Below, one piece after another: positions 25,664 to 34,031 of a stretch of 64,000 bases of DNA. The notes beneath the pieces are model-generated. The model made no database searches. It was not told the DNA's origin and worked only from the letters and a program-made list of their open reading frames with translations. The stretch comes from Rhodobacterales bacterium LSUCC0031 (GTDB taxonomy: Bacteria > Pseudomonadota > Alphaproteobacteria > Rhodobacterales > Rhodobacteraceae): positions 310,001 to 374,000 of the forward strand of contig WVSP01000002.1 in the NCBI GenBank assembly GCA_015689735.1, given 5' to 3'. Position 1 is the stretch's first letter; each line of letters starts with the position of its first letter. Position numbers and translations under genes: made by a program.

Positions 25664-26851
25664 ATGAGCGTTTTACGCAAGCATCTGTTCGATTTGCCCG
25701 AAGGGGTGATCTATCTCGACGGGAACTCGCTTGGTCCCTTGCCCAAATGCGTTGCGGGTCGCGTCGCACAGATGGTCACGGGAGAATGGGGCGCGCATCT
25801 GATCAAGGGCTGGAATATCGATGGCTGGATGGACCAGCCCGCTCGCGTGGGCGACCGGGTGGGACACTTGATCGGGGCGGTGCCTGGCAGCGTCGTGATG
25901 GGCGACACGCTCTCGATCAAGGTTTATCAGGCGCTTTCGGCCGCCTTGCAAATGCGCCCCGCGCGCCGGATGATCCTGTCCGACAGCGGCAATTTTCCAA
26001 CCGATCTCTACATGGCCGAGGGGCTGATCCGGCACCTGTCGCATGGCCATGACCTCAAGATCGTCCGCCCCGAGGAGGTGATGGAAAACATCACCAACGA
26101 GGTTGCGGCCGTCATGCTGACCCATGTCGATTATCGCACGGGCCGCATGCATGACATGGCTGCCATCACCAAAGCAGCCCATGCGGCGGGTGCGGTGATG
26201 ATCTGGGATCTCGCCCATAGCGCGGGGGCGGTGCCGGTCGATCTGGCCGCATGCGGCGCGGAATTCGCGGTTGGGTGCAGTTACAAATACCTCAACGGCG
26301 GCCCCGGTGCGCCTGCATTCATCTATATCCGCCCCGATCTGGCCGATCAGGTCGATCCTGCGCTGGCGGGCTGGTTGGGCCATGCTGCGCCCTTTGCCTT
26401 CGATCTTGAATACCGCCCCGCGCCCGGTGTGGCGCGGATGCGGGTCGGCACGCCACCCGTCTTGCAGATGACCGCCCTCGATGCCGCCCTCGATGTCTGG
26501 GAGGGGGTGGATATGGGCGACCTTCGCGCCGCGTCGATCGCCCTGTCCGAGCGCTTTATCGCGGAAGTGGCGGCGCGCTGCCCCGGACTGGCCCTTGCCA
26601 GCCCCCATGACCCAGAATTGCGTGGCAGCCAGGTCTCGTTCCACTTCACCCATGGCTATGCCACGATGCAGGCATTGATCGCGCATGGTGTGATCGGTGA
26701 TTTCCGCGCGCCCGATATCATGCGCTTCGGCTTCACGCCGCTCTACATCGACGAGGGCGATGTGATCGCCGCCGCCGAGATCCTTGGGCGCATCCTCAAG
26801 GACAGGCTATGGGACGACCCCGCCTATCATGCGCGCCAAGCCGTGACGTAA
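25664..26851 (+). CDS. kynU: Kynureninase
   Basis: PLP-dependent hydrolase cleaving L-kynurenine (or 3-hydroxykynurenine) to anthranilate and alanine. The 395-residue protein has YLDGNSLGPLP (17-27), SDSGNFPTDLY (106-116), IWDLAHSAGAVPV (180-192) and GCSYKYLNGGPGAP (204-217) with PLP Lys208. It stands alone: neither tryptophan dioxygenase nor kynurenine formamidase is adjacent. It converges on uxuB with six bases between stops. The cysteine desulfurase/aminotransferase V fold is shared with other enzymes, but the motif set is specific for KynU. Confidence 0.93.
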   Translation: MSVLRKHLFDLPEGVIYLDGNSLGPLPKCVAGRVAQMVTGEWGAHLIKGWNIDGWMDQPARVGDRVGHLIGAVPGSVVMGDTLSIKVYQALSAALQMRPARRMILSDSGNFPTDLYMAEGLIRHLSHGHDLKIVRPEEVMENITNEVAAVMLTHVDYRTGRMHDMAAITKAAHAAGAVMIWDLAHSAGAVPVDLAACGAEFAVGCSYKYLNGGPGAPAFIYIRPDLADQVDPALAGWLGHAAPFAFDLEYRPAPGVARMRVGTPPVLQMTALDAALDVWEGVDMGDLRAASIALSERFIAEVAARCPGLALASPHDPELRGSQVSFHFTHGYATMQALIAHGVIGDFRAPDIMRFGFTPLYIDEGDVIAAAEILGRILKDRLWDDPAYHARQAVT

Positions 26852-26857
26852 GGCGCC

Positions 26858-28252
26858 TCATGCCAGCGCGCCGGGCAGGTCGTGGGCGTTGATCTTGTCC
26901 CATGCCGCGGTGATCTGCGAGGCAAAACGCGGATCATCGGCCAAGGCAGGGGGAAAGATCGTGGACAGGGCCATGAGCGCCGTGGGGTCACTTGCGCGCG
27001 CGCGCAATGTGTCGGCCATCGGATCGGCCAGATGCGGGCCGGACAGGTGCCGCATCCATGCCGCCACCACCAGCGCCAGATGCGGGGTGGGGCGGCCTTG
27101 CGCCAGATGGACAGCCATCGGCGTCAGGATGCGCGGCCCGAGTTTCTGCGAGCCATCCATCGCGATCTGCGCCAAGCGATGCGCGACGGCGGGGTTGGCA
27201 AAGCGCGTCATCAGCGCGGCGCAATAGGCCGCCGGTTCGGCCCCTTCGGGTGGGGCCAGTGTTGGGATCACTTCATGCGCCCAAAGAGCTGTGATGAAGC
27301 CGCGCAAGGTGGGATTGGCCACCGCTTCGGCCACTGTCTGATGGCCCGCAGCGAGCCCCAGATAGGCCAACGCGCTATGCGCGCCGTTCAGGCAGCGCAG
27401 CTTCATCGCCTCGAAGGGGGCGACATCGCCCACGATCTGCGCGCCGACCCCGTCCCATGCCGGACGCGCGCCGCCTGCAAATTGATCTTCGATGACCCAT
27501 TGGCGAAAGGGCTCGTGATGTGTGATCGCCGCATCATAAAGGCCCGCGGCATGGGCCATGCGCGCGGCCTCGGCCGTGGGCATGGCGGGGGTGATGCGAT
27601 CGACCATGGTTGCGGGAAAGGTGCAATGGGCCGCGATCCAATCGGCCAGGGAAGGATCATGGGCGCGGGCAAGGCCCAAGACGACGGCGCGCAGGATCGT
27701 GCCATTGCCCGCGAGATTGTCGCAAGAGATGACGCTCAGGGGTGCAAGCCCCGCTGCGCGCCTGCGCGCCAGCCCCGCCACGAGATAGCCCGGCGCGCTT
27801 CTCGGCGCATCGGGATGGGACAGATCATGGGCGATATCGGGCTGGCCCTCGTTCAACTCCCCCGTTGCGGGGTCATGGCCATAGCCCTTTTCGGTGATGG
27901 TCAGCGTCACGATGCGGATCGCGGGATCGGCAAGGGCTTCGATCACGGCGCTGGGGTTTTCCGGGGCGACCAGCACATCGGTGATGGCGTCGATCACCTG
28001 ACGCTTCGGGCCATCGGGGGCGAGTGTCACGGAAGTATAGCTGCCGCCTTGCGGCTTGAGCTGATCGCGCGCTTGCCCATTGCGCAGTGCCACGGCGATG
28101 ATGCCCCAATCGCCGCCTGCCACATCCATCGCCTCTTGCGTGTAAGGTGCGACAAAGGCGCGGAAAAACGCGCCGGGGCCGAAATGCACGATGCCCGCCC
28201 GTGGCGCAGGGCGCTTGCGCGCAAGGCGCGGAAGGTCATAGGCGATAGGCAT
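26858..28252 (-). CDS. uxuB: Fructuronate reductase / mannitol dehydrogenase family (UxuB type)
   Basis: NAD-dependent polyol/uronate dehydrogenase of the long-chain mannitol dehydrogenase family, 464 residues. HFGPGAFFRAF (23-33) is the nucleotide-binding loop; SCDNLAGNG (176-184) and KLRCLNGAHSALAY (284-297) contain the catalytic Lys284, Asn289 and His292. Next to uxaC, with whose end its start overlaps by 17 bases, it most likely reduces fructuronate to mannonate for UxuA. Mannitol 2-dehydrogenase is the family alternative, made less likely by the uronate context. Confidence 0.88.
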   Translation of the reverse strand: MPIAYDLPRLARKRPAPRAGIVHFGPGAFFRAFVAPYTQEAMDVAGGDWGIIAVALRNGQARDQLKPQGGSYTSVTLAPDGPKRQVIDAITDVLVAPENPSAVIEALADPAIRIVTLTITEKGYGHDPATGELNEGQPDIAHDLSHPDAPRSAPGYLVAGLARRRAAGLAPLSVISCDNLAGNGTILRAVVLGLARAHDPSLADWIAAHCTFPATMVDRITPAMPTAEAARMAHAAGLYDAAITHHEPFRQWVIEDQFAGGARPAWDGVGAQIVGDVAPFEAMKLRCLNGAHSALAYLGLAAGHQTVAEAVANPTLRGFITALWAHEVIPTLAPPEGAEPAAYCAALMTRFANPAVAHRLAQIAMDGSQKLGPRILTPMAVHLAQGRPTPHLALVVAAWMRHLSGPHLADPMADTLRARASDPTALMALSTIFPPALADDPRFASQITAAWDKINAHDLPGALA

Positions 28253-29642
28253 CGCGCACCAGCGTCACGGTCAGGTCATGGGCCAGCGCCTCCGCCTCGG
28301 CCAGCCGCAGCCGACCCGTGCCGACGAGCGCGGCGAGATAGGCGCAATCGGCGCGCCGCGCGACATCATGGCGGGCCGGGATAGAGCAAAAGGCCCGCGT
28401 GTCGTCGTTGAAACCCGTGGTGTTGTAAAAGCCGCAGGTCTCGGTCACCATTTCGCGGTAGCGCTTGATCCCGTCCGCGCTGTCAAAGAACCACCACGGC
28501 GGGCCAAGGCGCAGCGCGGGGTAGGCGCCGGCAAGCGGGGCCAGTTCCCGCCCATAGGTGCTTTCATCAAGTGTGAAGGCGATCAGCGTCAGCCCCGGCT
28601 CCATCCCCACGGCATCCAGAAGCGGCTTGAGCCCGACCACCCAATCGGTGCGCGTGGGAATGTCGAAACCCGCGTCGCGGCCATGCCGGGCCAAGACCTG
28701 CGCCGAATGGTTGCGATGCGATCCGGCATGCAGCTGCATCACCAGCCCGTCATCAAGGCTCATCTTCGCCATTTCGGTCAACATCTGTGCGCGGAACAGC
28801 TCGGCCTCGGCCGGGGTGGCGCGCCCTGCGCGGATGGTGGCGAAAAGGGCCGCGGCCTCGGGCGGGGCAAGGTTGGCCGTCCGGGCCGTGGGGTGGCCGT
28901 GATCGGTGGCGGTTGCGCCATGATCCTTGAAATAGGCCCGCCTTGCGCGATGGGCGGCTAGATACCCCGCCCAATGGCCAGTATCCTCGCCCGTGATCTC
29001 GGCCAGGCGGTCGAGATTGGCGGCAAAGCCTTCGCCTTCGGGGTCGATCACTGCATCAGGGCGATAGGTGGGGATGACGCGACCGCCCCAATCGCTGGCG
29101 GCGATCGCCTTGTGCCATCCCAGATCGTCGAGCGCGCCATCGGTCGTGGCCAGAACCTCGATCCCGAAGCGGTCGAACAGCGCGCGCGGGCGATAGGCGG
29201 GCGTGGCCAGCCGCGTCTCGATGGCATCGAAATGCATATCCGCCGTGGCCGCCTCGAGCGGCGTGTCGATGTCGAAGAGCGTTGCAAAGGCATGTTCCAG
29301 CCACATCGCCGATGGGGTGCCGCGAAACAGGTGAAAATGCTCGGCAAAACGTTGCCAGATCGCGCGCGGGTCGGTTTCCACCGGGCCGCCATCGCGGCGG
29401 GCAACACCCAGCTCGGCATGGGCGATGCCTTGGCTGACCAGCATGCGGACGACATAATGATCGGGTGTGACAAACAGCGTGGCAGGGTCGGGAAAGCGTG
29501 CATTTTGCGCGAACCAGCGCGGGTCGCAATGGCCATGCGGGCTGATGATCGGCAGATCACGAATACCCGCGTAAAGCCCGCGCGCCAGATCGCGCAAGGC
29601 GGGTTCTGCTGGAAACAGGCGGTCTGGGTCGAGCAGGGGCAT
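28236..29642 (-). CDS. uxaC: Glucuronate isomerase
   Basis: Uronate isomerase interconverting glucuronate/fructuronate (and galacturonate/tagaturonate). The 468-residue protein begins at ATG 29642; a much longer upstream frame is a shadow of the TRAP permease gene. ISPHGHCDPRWFA (34-46) supplies the two metal-site histidines of this amidohydrolase-fold enzyme. HAGSHRNHS and AFTLDESTYGREL are further family blocks. Transcribed with uxuB and downstream of a TRAP permease, it gives the first step after uptake. Confidence 0.94.
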   Translation of the reverse strand: MPLLDPDRLFPAEPALRDLARGLYAGIRDLPIISPHGHCDPRWFAQNARFPDPATLFVTPDHYVVRMLVSQGIAHAELGVARRDGGPVETDPRAIWQRFAEHFHLFRGTPSAMWLEHAFATLFDIDTPLEAATADMHFDAIETRLATPAYRPRALFDRFGIEVLATTDGALDDLGWHKAIAASDWGGRVIPTYRPDAVIDPEGEGFAANLDRLAEITGEDTGHWAGYLAAHRARRAYFKDHGATATDHGHPTARTANLAPPEAAALFATIRAGRATPAEAELFRAQMLTEMAKMSLDDGLVMQLHAGSHRNHSAQVLARHGRDAGFDIPTRTDWVVGLKPLLDAVGMEPGLTLIAFTLDESTYGRELAPLAGAYPALRLGPPWWFFDSADGIKRYREMVTETCGFYNTTGFNDDTRAFCSIPARHDVARRADCAYLAALVGTGRLRLAEAEALAHDLTVTLVRDAYRL

Positions 29643-29680
29643 GGCGTCATGGCTCCATCTTGCAAGGGCTTGGCCTTGCC

Positions 29681-31174
29681 TTAGCGTAACAGAAACAACG
29701 TAATGCCGGGAAAGGCCACAAGGATCGCAACCCGGATCACATCCGATGTCACGAACCACATCACCGCGCGATAGGTGGCTGTGATCGGTGTCGCGCGGTC
29801 CATCGCGTTGATGATGAACAGGTTCATCCCCACGGGCGGCGTGATCAGCCCCACCTCGACCACGATCAAGACCAGAATGCCGAACCAGATCGCGGTCAAC
29901 GTGGTATTGAAATCGGCATGCATCGCTTCCGTCACCGGGCGCAGGCCAAGGGCGCGGAACTCCTCGCGCGCAAGCGGGACGCCTTCGGCCAGCTTGGCTT
30001 GGGCGGCTGCCAATAGCTCGGGGGCCATCGCCACGCCATCCGCGATCCCTTGCGCAAGCCGTGCGGCCTGCATGTCGAGCAGCGAGATCAGCCCGAAATC
30101 GAGCCCTGCCATCACCGGCCAGAAGATCGGGATGGTCAAAAGGATCATCGACAGGCTGTCCATCAGGCAGCCCATCACGAGATAGAAGGCAAGGATCAGG
30201 ATCAGAACGGTCAGGGGCGCATAGCCTTGGCTGACCACCCAAAGCGACAATTCCTGTGGCAATTGGGTAAGCGCGAGGAATGAGTTGTAAAGCTTGGCGC
30301 CAAGGATGATGAAAAAGATCATCGCGCTGGAAATGGCCGTGGCGATGATGCTTTGCTGAAACAGCGCCCATGTCATGTTGCCGCGCGCCACGGCCAGCAG
30401 GCCGGTGCCGGCGGCCCCCACGGCGGCCCCTTCAGTGGGTGTGAACCAGCCCGCATAGATGCCGCCCACCACAAGGCCGAAGACCGCGATCACCGGCCAG
30501 ATCTCGGCCAGCGCGCGCAGGCGTTCGGTGTAGGGGACGCGGGGTTTCACCCCCGCGCTGTCGGGGTTCAGCCGGACATAAATCGCGATGGTCAGCATAT
30601 AGCCGATGGCGGCCAGTATTCCCGGCACGAAGGCCGCGAGGAAGAGCGAGGCGATATTCTGCTCGGTCAGGATGGCATAGATCACCAGGATCACCGAAGG
30701 CGGGATCAAGATGCCGAGCGTGCCGCCCGCGGCGAGCGTCGCGGTGGCAAAGCCCCCTGAATAGCCGTAGCGGCGCAATTCGGGCAGGGCGACGCGTCCC
30801 ATCGTGGCCGCTGTCGCCAAGGAGGAGCCACAGATCGCCCCGAAGCCCGCGCAAGCCCCCACCGAGGCCATCGCGACACCGCCCTTGCGATGGCCCAGCC
30901 AGCCCTCCGCCGCCTTGAACAGCGCCCCCGACATGCCCGACAGCGTCGCGAACTGTCCCATCAAGAGAAACATCGGGATGATCGACAGCGAATAGCTCGA
31001 GAATGTGGAATAGCTTTCCCCCTTGAGCAGGTTCAGCGCCATGTCCGGGCTGCCCGTGATCAACCACAGCCCGCCCAGACCCATGCCGAACATCGCAGCC
31101 CCGATGGGCGCGCGCAGAAAGATCAGCCCCAAGAGCACCGGGAATGACCATAGCCCGATGGCAAAGGCGCTCAT
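29681..31174 (-). CDS. dctM: TRAP transporter large permease subunit (DctM family)
   Basis: Twelve-helix membrane subunit that carries out Na+-driven solute import with a DctQ and DctP partner; 497 residues from ATG 31174, which overlaps the dctQ stop (ATGA). Typical segments include GSSLATAATMGRVALPE, GGTLGILIPPSV and GLITPPVGMNLF. A hydrophilic insert (about residues 385-425, rich in Ala/Glu/Leu) before the last helices is longer than usual. Position just upstream of uxaC-uxuB suggests glucuronate or a related sugar acid as substrate. A GCAAGG/CCTTGC stem lies at 29662-29679 just past the stop. Confidence 0.9.
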   Translation of the reverse strand: MSAFAIGLWSFPVLLGLIFLRAPIGAAMFGMGLGGLWLITGSPDMALNLLKGESYSTFSSYSLSIIPMFLLMGQFATLSGMSGALFKAAEGWLGHRKGGVAMASVGACAGFGAICGSSLATAATMGRVALPELRRYGYSGGFATATLAAGGTLGILIPPSVILVIYAILTEQNIASLFLAAFVPGILAAIGYMLTIAIYVRLNPDSAGVKPRVPYTERLRALAEIWPVIAVFGLVVGGIYAGWFTPTEGAAVGAAGTGLLAVARGNMTWALFQQSIIATAISSAMIFFIILGAKLYNSFLALTQLPQELSLWVVSQGYAPLTVLILILAFYLVMGCLMDSLSMILLTIPIFWPVMAGLDFGLISLLDMQAARLAQGIADGVAMAPELLAAAQAKLAEGVPLAREEFRALGLRPVTEAMHADFNTTLTAIWFGILVLIVVEVGLITPPVGMNLFIINAMDRATPITATYRAVMWFVTSDVIRVAILVAFPGITLFLLR

Positions 31175-31761
31175 GGCGCGGCCCCATCGCTTGAGGGCAG
31201 ATGGGGCCGCCCCGTCACCAGTTCCAAAAGCCCCATCGCAGCGCAATAAATCCCGACCAATCCCGCGACACAGGCCGCCAAAAAACTCGCCCCATAGGCC
31301 CACCAGACGGGCAGTTGCAAAAGGAATGTCGTCTGGCCATTGTCGAGTTTTTCGACAAAGCCGAGACAGAGACGCCAGCCGATCACGATGATCACCAGCG
31401 CCAGCCCGATCTCCCACAGCGCGGTCAGCGTGCGATGGGCGACAGGTGGCAGCGCCTTGGCAAAAAGATCGACCCGTGCATGGCCCGCGGAAAGTTGGCA
31501 GATCGGCAAAAAGGCGAAGATCGCGAAGGCGATGCCCGCCTCGATCAACTCGTAATCGCCGGTTACGGGGCCGGTATGGGCGACAAGCCATGCGGCAAGG
31601 GCGGGGAGCGCGCGTTCCAGCGTCGCGTCGTGCCCAAGCCCGTTCAAGCCGCGCCCGATGATGCTGAGAACTGTCATGACAATCAGCAAGCACAAGACCA
31701 GACCGCCCAGCATGGCCATGGCGTTTGCAATGCGCGTGATCAATCTCGCCAGCATGGCCAT
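31171..31761 (-). CDS. dctQ: TRAP transporter small permease subunit (DctQ family)
   Basis: Four-helix small membrane subunit, about 196 residues. Two ATGs compete (31761 and 31755, giving 196 or 194 residues). GAAAGG lies just ahead, slightly favouring the inner one. The LSAGHARVDLF motif in the second helix-loop region is the DctQ hallmark. It is separated from dctP by a 71-base gap holding a strong stem-loop and overlaps dctM by four bases. Confidence 0.85.
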   Translation of the reverse strand: MAMLARLITRIANAMAMLGGLVLCLLIVMTVLSIIGRGLNGLGHDATLERALPALAAWLVAHTGPVTGDYELIEAGIAFAIFAFLPICQLSAGHARVDLFAKALPPVAHRTLTALWEIGLALVIIVIGWRLCLGFVEKLDNGQTTFLLQLPVWWAYGASFLAACVAGLVGIYCAAMGLLELVTGRPHLPSSDGAAP

Positions 31762-31806
31762 GCCTTTCGCGGGGGTGCTTTCACTTCGCCCCGCGATATA
31801 GCGTGG

Positions 31807-31828
31807 CGCGGTGGCCGATGCCACCGCG
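31807..31828 (-). terminator. Stem-loop between dctP and dctQ
   Basis: Perfect 9-bp stem CGCGGTGGC/GCCACCGCG with a CGAT tetraloop, starting five bases beyond the dctP stop on the transcribed (-) strand. There is no T-run. Such stem-loops after binding-protein genes often protect the upstream message, so more binding protein than permease is made. Confidence 0.55.
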
Positions 31829-31832
31829 TCGC

Positions 31833-32876
31833 CTAGTTTGCGGCGTTGTTTTCCGCGATCAGCGCGCGGGCGCGGCCCACCAGCGCCGCGCCGTCGATGC
31901 CTTGGGCGGTCAGATCGGCCACCCAAGTCGCGATGGTCGGTTCCGCCGCCGCGCGCCAGCTTGCCACTTGGGCCTCGTCAAGGGTGATGATCGTGTTGCC
32001 CTGATCCTCGGCCATCTCGCGGCCGGGGGTATCGTAGTCTTGCTGCACCCGGCCCGCATTGGCCGAGAATTCCAGCCCTGAATGCGCATCGATGATCGCG
32101 CGCAGATCGTCGGGCAGGGCGGCATAGCTTGCGGGGTTCATCGCAAGGATGAATGTCGCGGCATAAAGCGCCTCGCCGCCGAATTCGGTGTGATAGTCCA
32201 CCAATTCCGCCACGCGCAGCGATGTCGATACCTCCCATGGGATGACGGTCGCGTCGATCACGCCTTGCGACAGGGCCTCAGGCACGGCGGGAACCGGCAT
32301 GCCGATGGCCGTGGCACCAAGGGCCGAGAGCATCATGTTCGTCGTGCGCGTGGGTGCGCGCAGCTTGACGCCCGCCAGATCCGCGACCTCGGTGATGGGC
32401 GTCTTGGAATGGATCACGCCCGGCCCATGCACCCAAAGCCCCAGCACATGCAGATCGGCGAAATCGGTGTCCATCATCGTTTCTTCGGCCAGTTGCCAGA
32501 AGGCGCGGCTGGCGGCCTCGGCATTGCCGCCTTCGATGATGAAGGGAAGCTCGAACACCTCGCTGCGCGGGAAGCGGCCCGGCGTGTAACCGGGCAGGGT
32601 CCAGACGATATCGACGGTGCCGTCGATGGCTTGGTCGATCAGCTGCGGCGGTGAGCCGCCAAGCTGCATCGAGGGAAAGCGCTGGATCTCGATCCGCCCG
32701 TTTGATGCCGCCTCGATCGCATCGGCCCAAGGGTCGAGGATATGGGCCGGCACCGCCGATTGCGGCGGCAGGAATTGATGCAAGCGTAATGTCACCTCTT
32801 GGGCCTGTGCAAGCCCTGCACCAAGGGCCAAAGCCAAGGCTGCGCTGCCAAGGCGCCATGCCAACATCTTTGCCAT
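31833..32876 (-). CDS. dctP: TRAP transporter solute-binding protein (DctP family)
   Basis: Periplasmic binding protein of 347 residues with a signal peptide ending near AQA-QE (about residue 23). It shows family features: LRLHQFLPPQS at the start, FPSMQLGG, and KLRAPTRTTNMML with the arginine that usually salt-bridges the substrate carboxylate. First gene of the - strand dctP-dctQ-dctM-uxaC-uxuB run and divergent from kdgK across 165 bases. It is clearly related to the second DctP at 61263-62294. A sugar-acid substrate is inferred from the neighbouring uronate enzymes. Confidence 0.9.
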   Translation of the reverse strand: MAKMLAWRLGSAALALALGAGLAQAQEVTLRLHQFLPPQSAVPAHILDPWADAIEAASNGRIEIQRFPSMQLGGSPPQLIDQAIDGTVDIVWTLPGYTPGRFPRSEVFELPFIIEGGNAEAASRAFWQLAEETMMDTDFADLHVLGLWVHGPGVIHSKTPITEVADLAGVKLRAPTRTTNMMLSALGATAIGMPVPAVPEALSQGVIDATVIPWEVSTSLRVAELVDYHTEFGGEALYAATFILAMNPASYAALPDDLRAIIDAHSGLEFSANAGRVQQDYDTPGREMAEDQGNTIITLDEAQVASWRAAAEPTIATWVADLTAQGIDGAALVGRARALIAENNAAN

Positions 32877-33041
32877 CTCCGGCTCTCCGTTCTTTGCAAG
32901 GCGGCCGGCATGGCGCGCCCGAATCTTGCCGACCCTAGCCGAGGGGGCGGGCCGCTCCAAGCGATCTTCTGGTGCGCGGGGCATGGACCTTTGGGCTGGC
33001 AAGGCGCAAGATCGGCCACGGGTTCCACAGAGGGGGGGGAG

Positions 33042-33971
33042 ATGCGGATTGCATGTCTGGGCGAGGCGATGGTCGAGTTGTCGGCGCTCGATTTTGCTGG
33101 GCATCAGGCACGGTTGGGCGTGGCGGGTGATACGCTCAACACCGCTGTCTATTTGCATCGATGTCTACCCGGCGCGGCGGGGCAGGTCAGTTACCTGACT
33201 GCATTGGGCGATGATTCAATGTCTGATCAGATGCTTGCCTGTATGGCGGGCCACGGGCTTGTGACCGATCAGATCGTGCGTCAACGTGGCGGCTTGCCCG
33301 GAATATATGCCATCGATCCGGGGCCGGATGGTGAGCGCAGCTTTCATTATTGGCGCAATGCCTCGGCGGCGCGGACCATGTTTGCGGCAGGTGGGCTGTC
33401 CTTGTCTGCCTTGGATGATTTCGACTTGCTCTATCTGTCGGGGATCAGCCTGGCGATCTTGCCGCCCGCCGATCGCGATGCGTTGATCGCCCATCTTGCC
33501 GCCCACAAGGCGCGTGGTGGAAAGGTTGCCTTCGACAGCAACTACCGCCCAAGGCTGTGGCTGGATCGCGCGACGGCACAGGCGGCGATGGCTGCCATGT
33601 GGCAGGCGACAACGATCGCGTTGCCCTCTGCCGATGATGAGGCAACGCTTTGGGAAGACGACGATCCAAGCCAAATCATCGCCCGGATCGCTGCCGCCGG
33701 TGTGGCCGAAATTGCCCTTAAGCAAGGTGCAAGAGGTCCGCTTTTGTGGAGCGCTGGGGAAATTCACAGCGCCGAATATCCGCGCGCCACGGTCGTGCGT
33801 GACACGACCGCCGCCGGTGATGCCTTTAACGGCGCCTATCTGGCCGCGCGACTGACAGGTTCGGATGCCACCGCGGCGGCGATGGCAGGGCATAACCTTG
33901 CCCGTTATGTCGTCGGTCAGCCCGGCGCCATCGTCGATCTGCCGCCCGGTTCTTTCGACATGGCCCCTTGA
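33042..33971 (+). CDS. kdgK: 2-dehydro-3-deoxygluconokinase (KDG kinase)
   Basis: PfkB-family kinase phosphorylating KDG, the product of UxuA, to KDPG. The start has a GGGGGG run seven bases upstream, and the long upstream frame into the divergent promoter region is rejected. It gives 309 residues. FDSNYRPRLW (164-173) is the conserved loop of KDG kinases and DTTAAGDAFNGAYL (254-267), with catalytic Asp260, is the PfkB signature. It completes the glucuronate branch down to KDPG; KDPG aldolase is not in the window. Confidence 0.92.
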   Translation: MRIACLGEAMVELSALDFAGHQARLGVAGDTLNTAVYLHRCLPGAAGQVSYLTALGDDSMSDQMLACMAGHGLVTDQIVRQRGGLPGIYAIDPGPDGERSFHYWRNASAARTMFAAGGLSLSALDDFDLLYLSGISLAILPPADRDALIAHLAAHKARGGKVAFDSNYRPRLWLDRATAQAAMAAMWQATTIALPSADDEATLWEDDDPSQIIARIAAAGVAEIALKQGARGPLLWSAGEIHSAEYPRATVVRDTTAAGDAFNGAYLAARLTGSDATAAAMAGHNLARYVVGQPGAIVDLPPGSFDMAP

Positions 33972-34031
33972 CGACGGGCGGTTCTGCCTTCCCATTCGCG
34001 CCGGACCCTTCACGTTGAAACGGATCATCCC

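Noticed and set aside
29643-30371. Upstream extension of the uxaC frame by about 240 codons
   Set aside because: It runs out of frame through the TRAP permease gene; the isomerase family match begins at the ATG at 29642.
31175-31693. Upstream extension of the first dctM frame
   Set aside because: It overlaps dctQ in another frame; family match and the ATGA overlap place the start at 31174.
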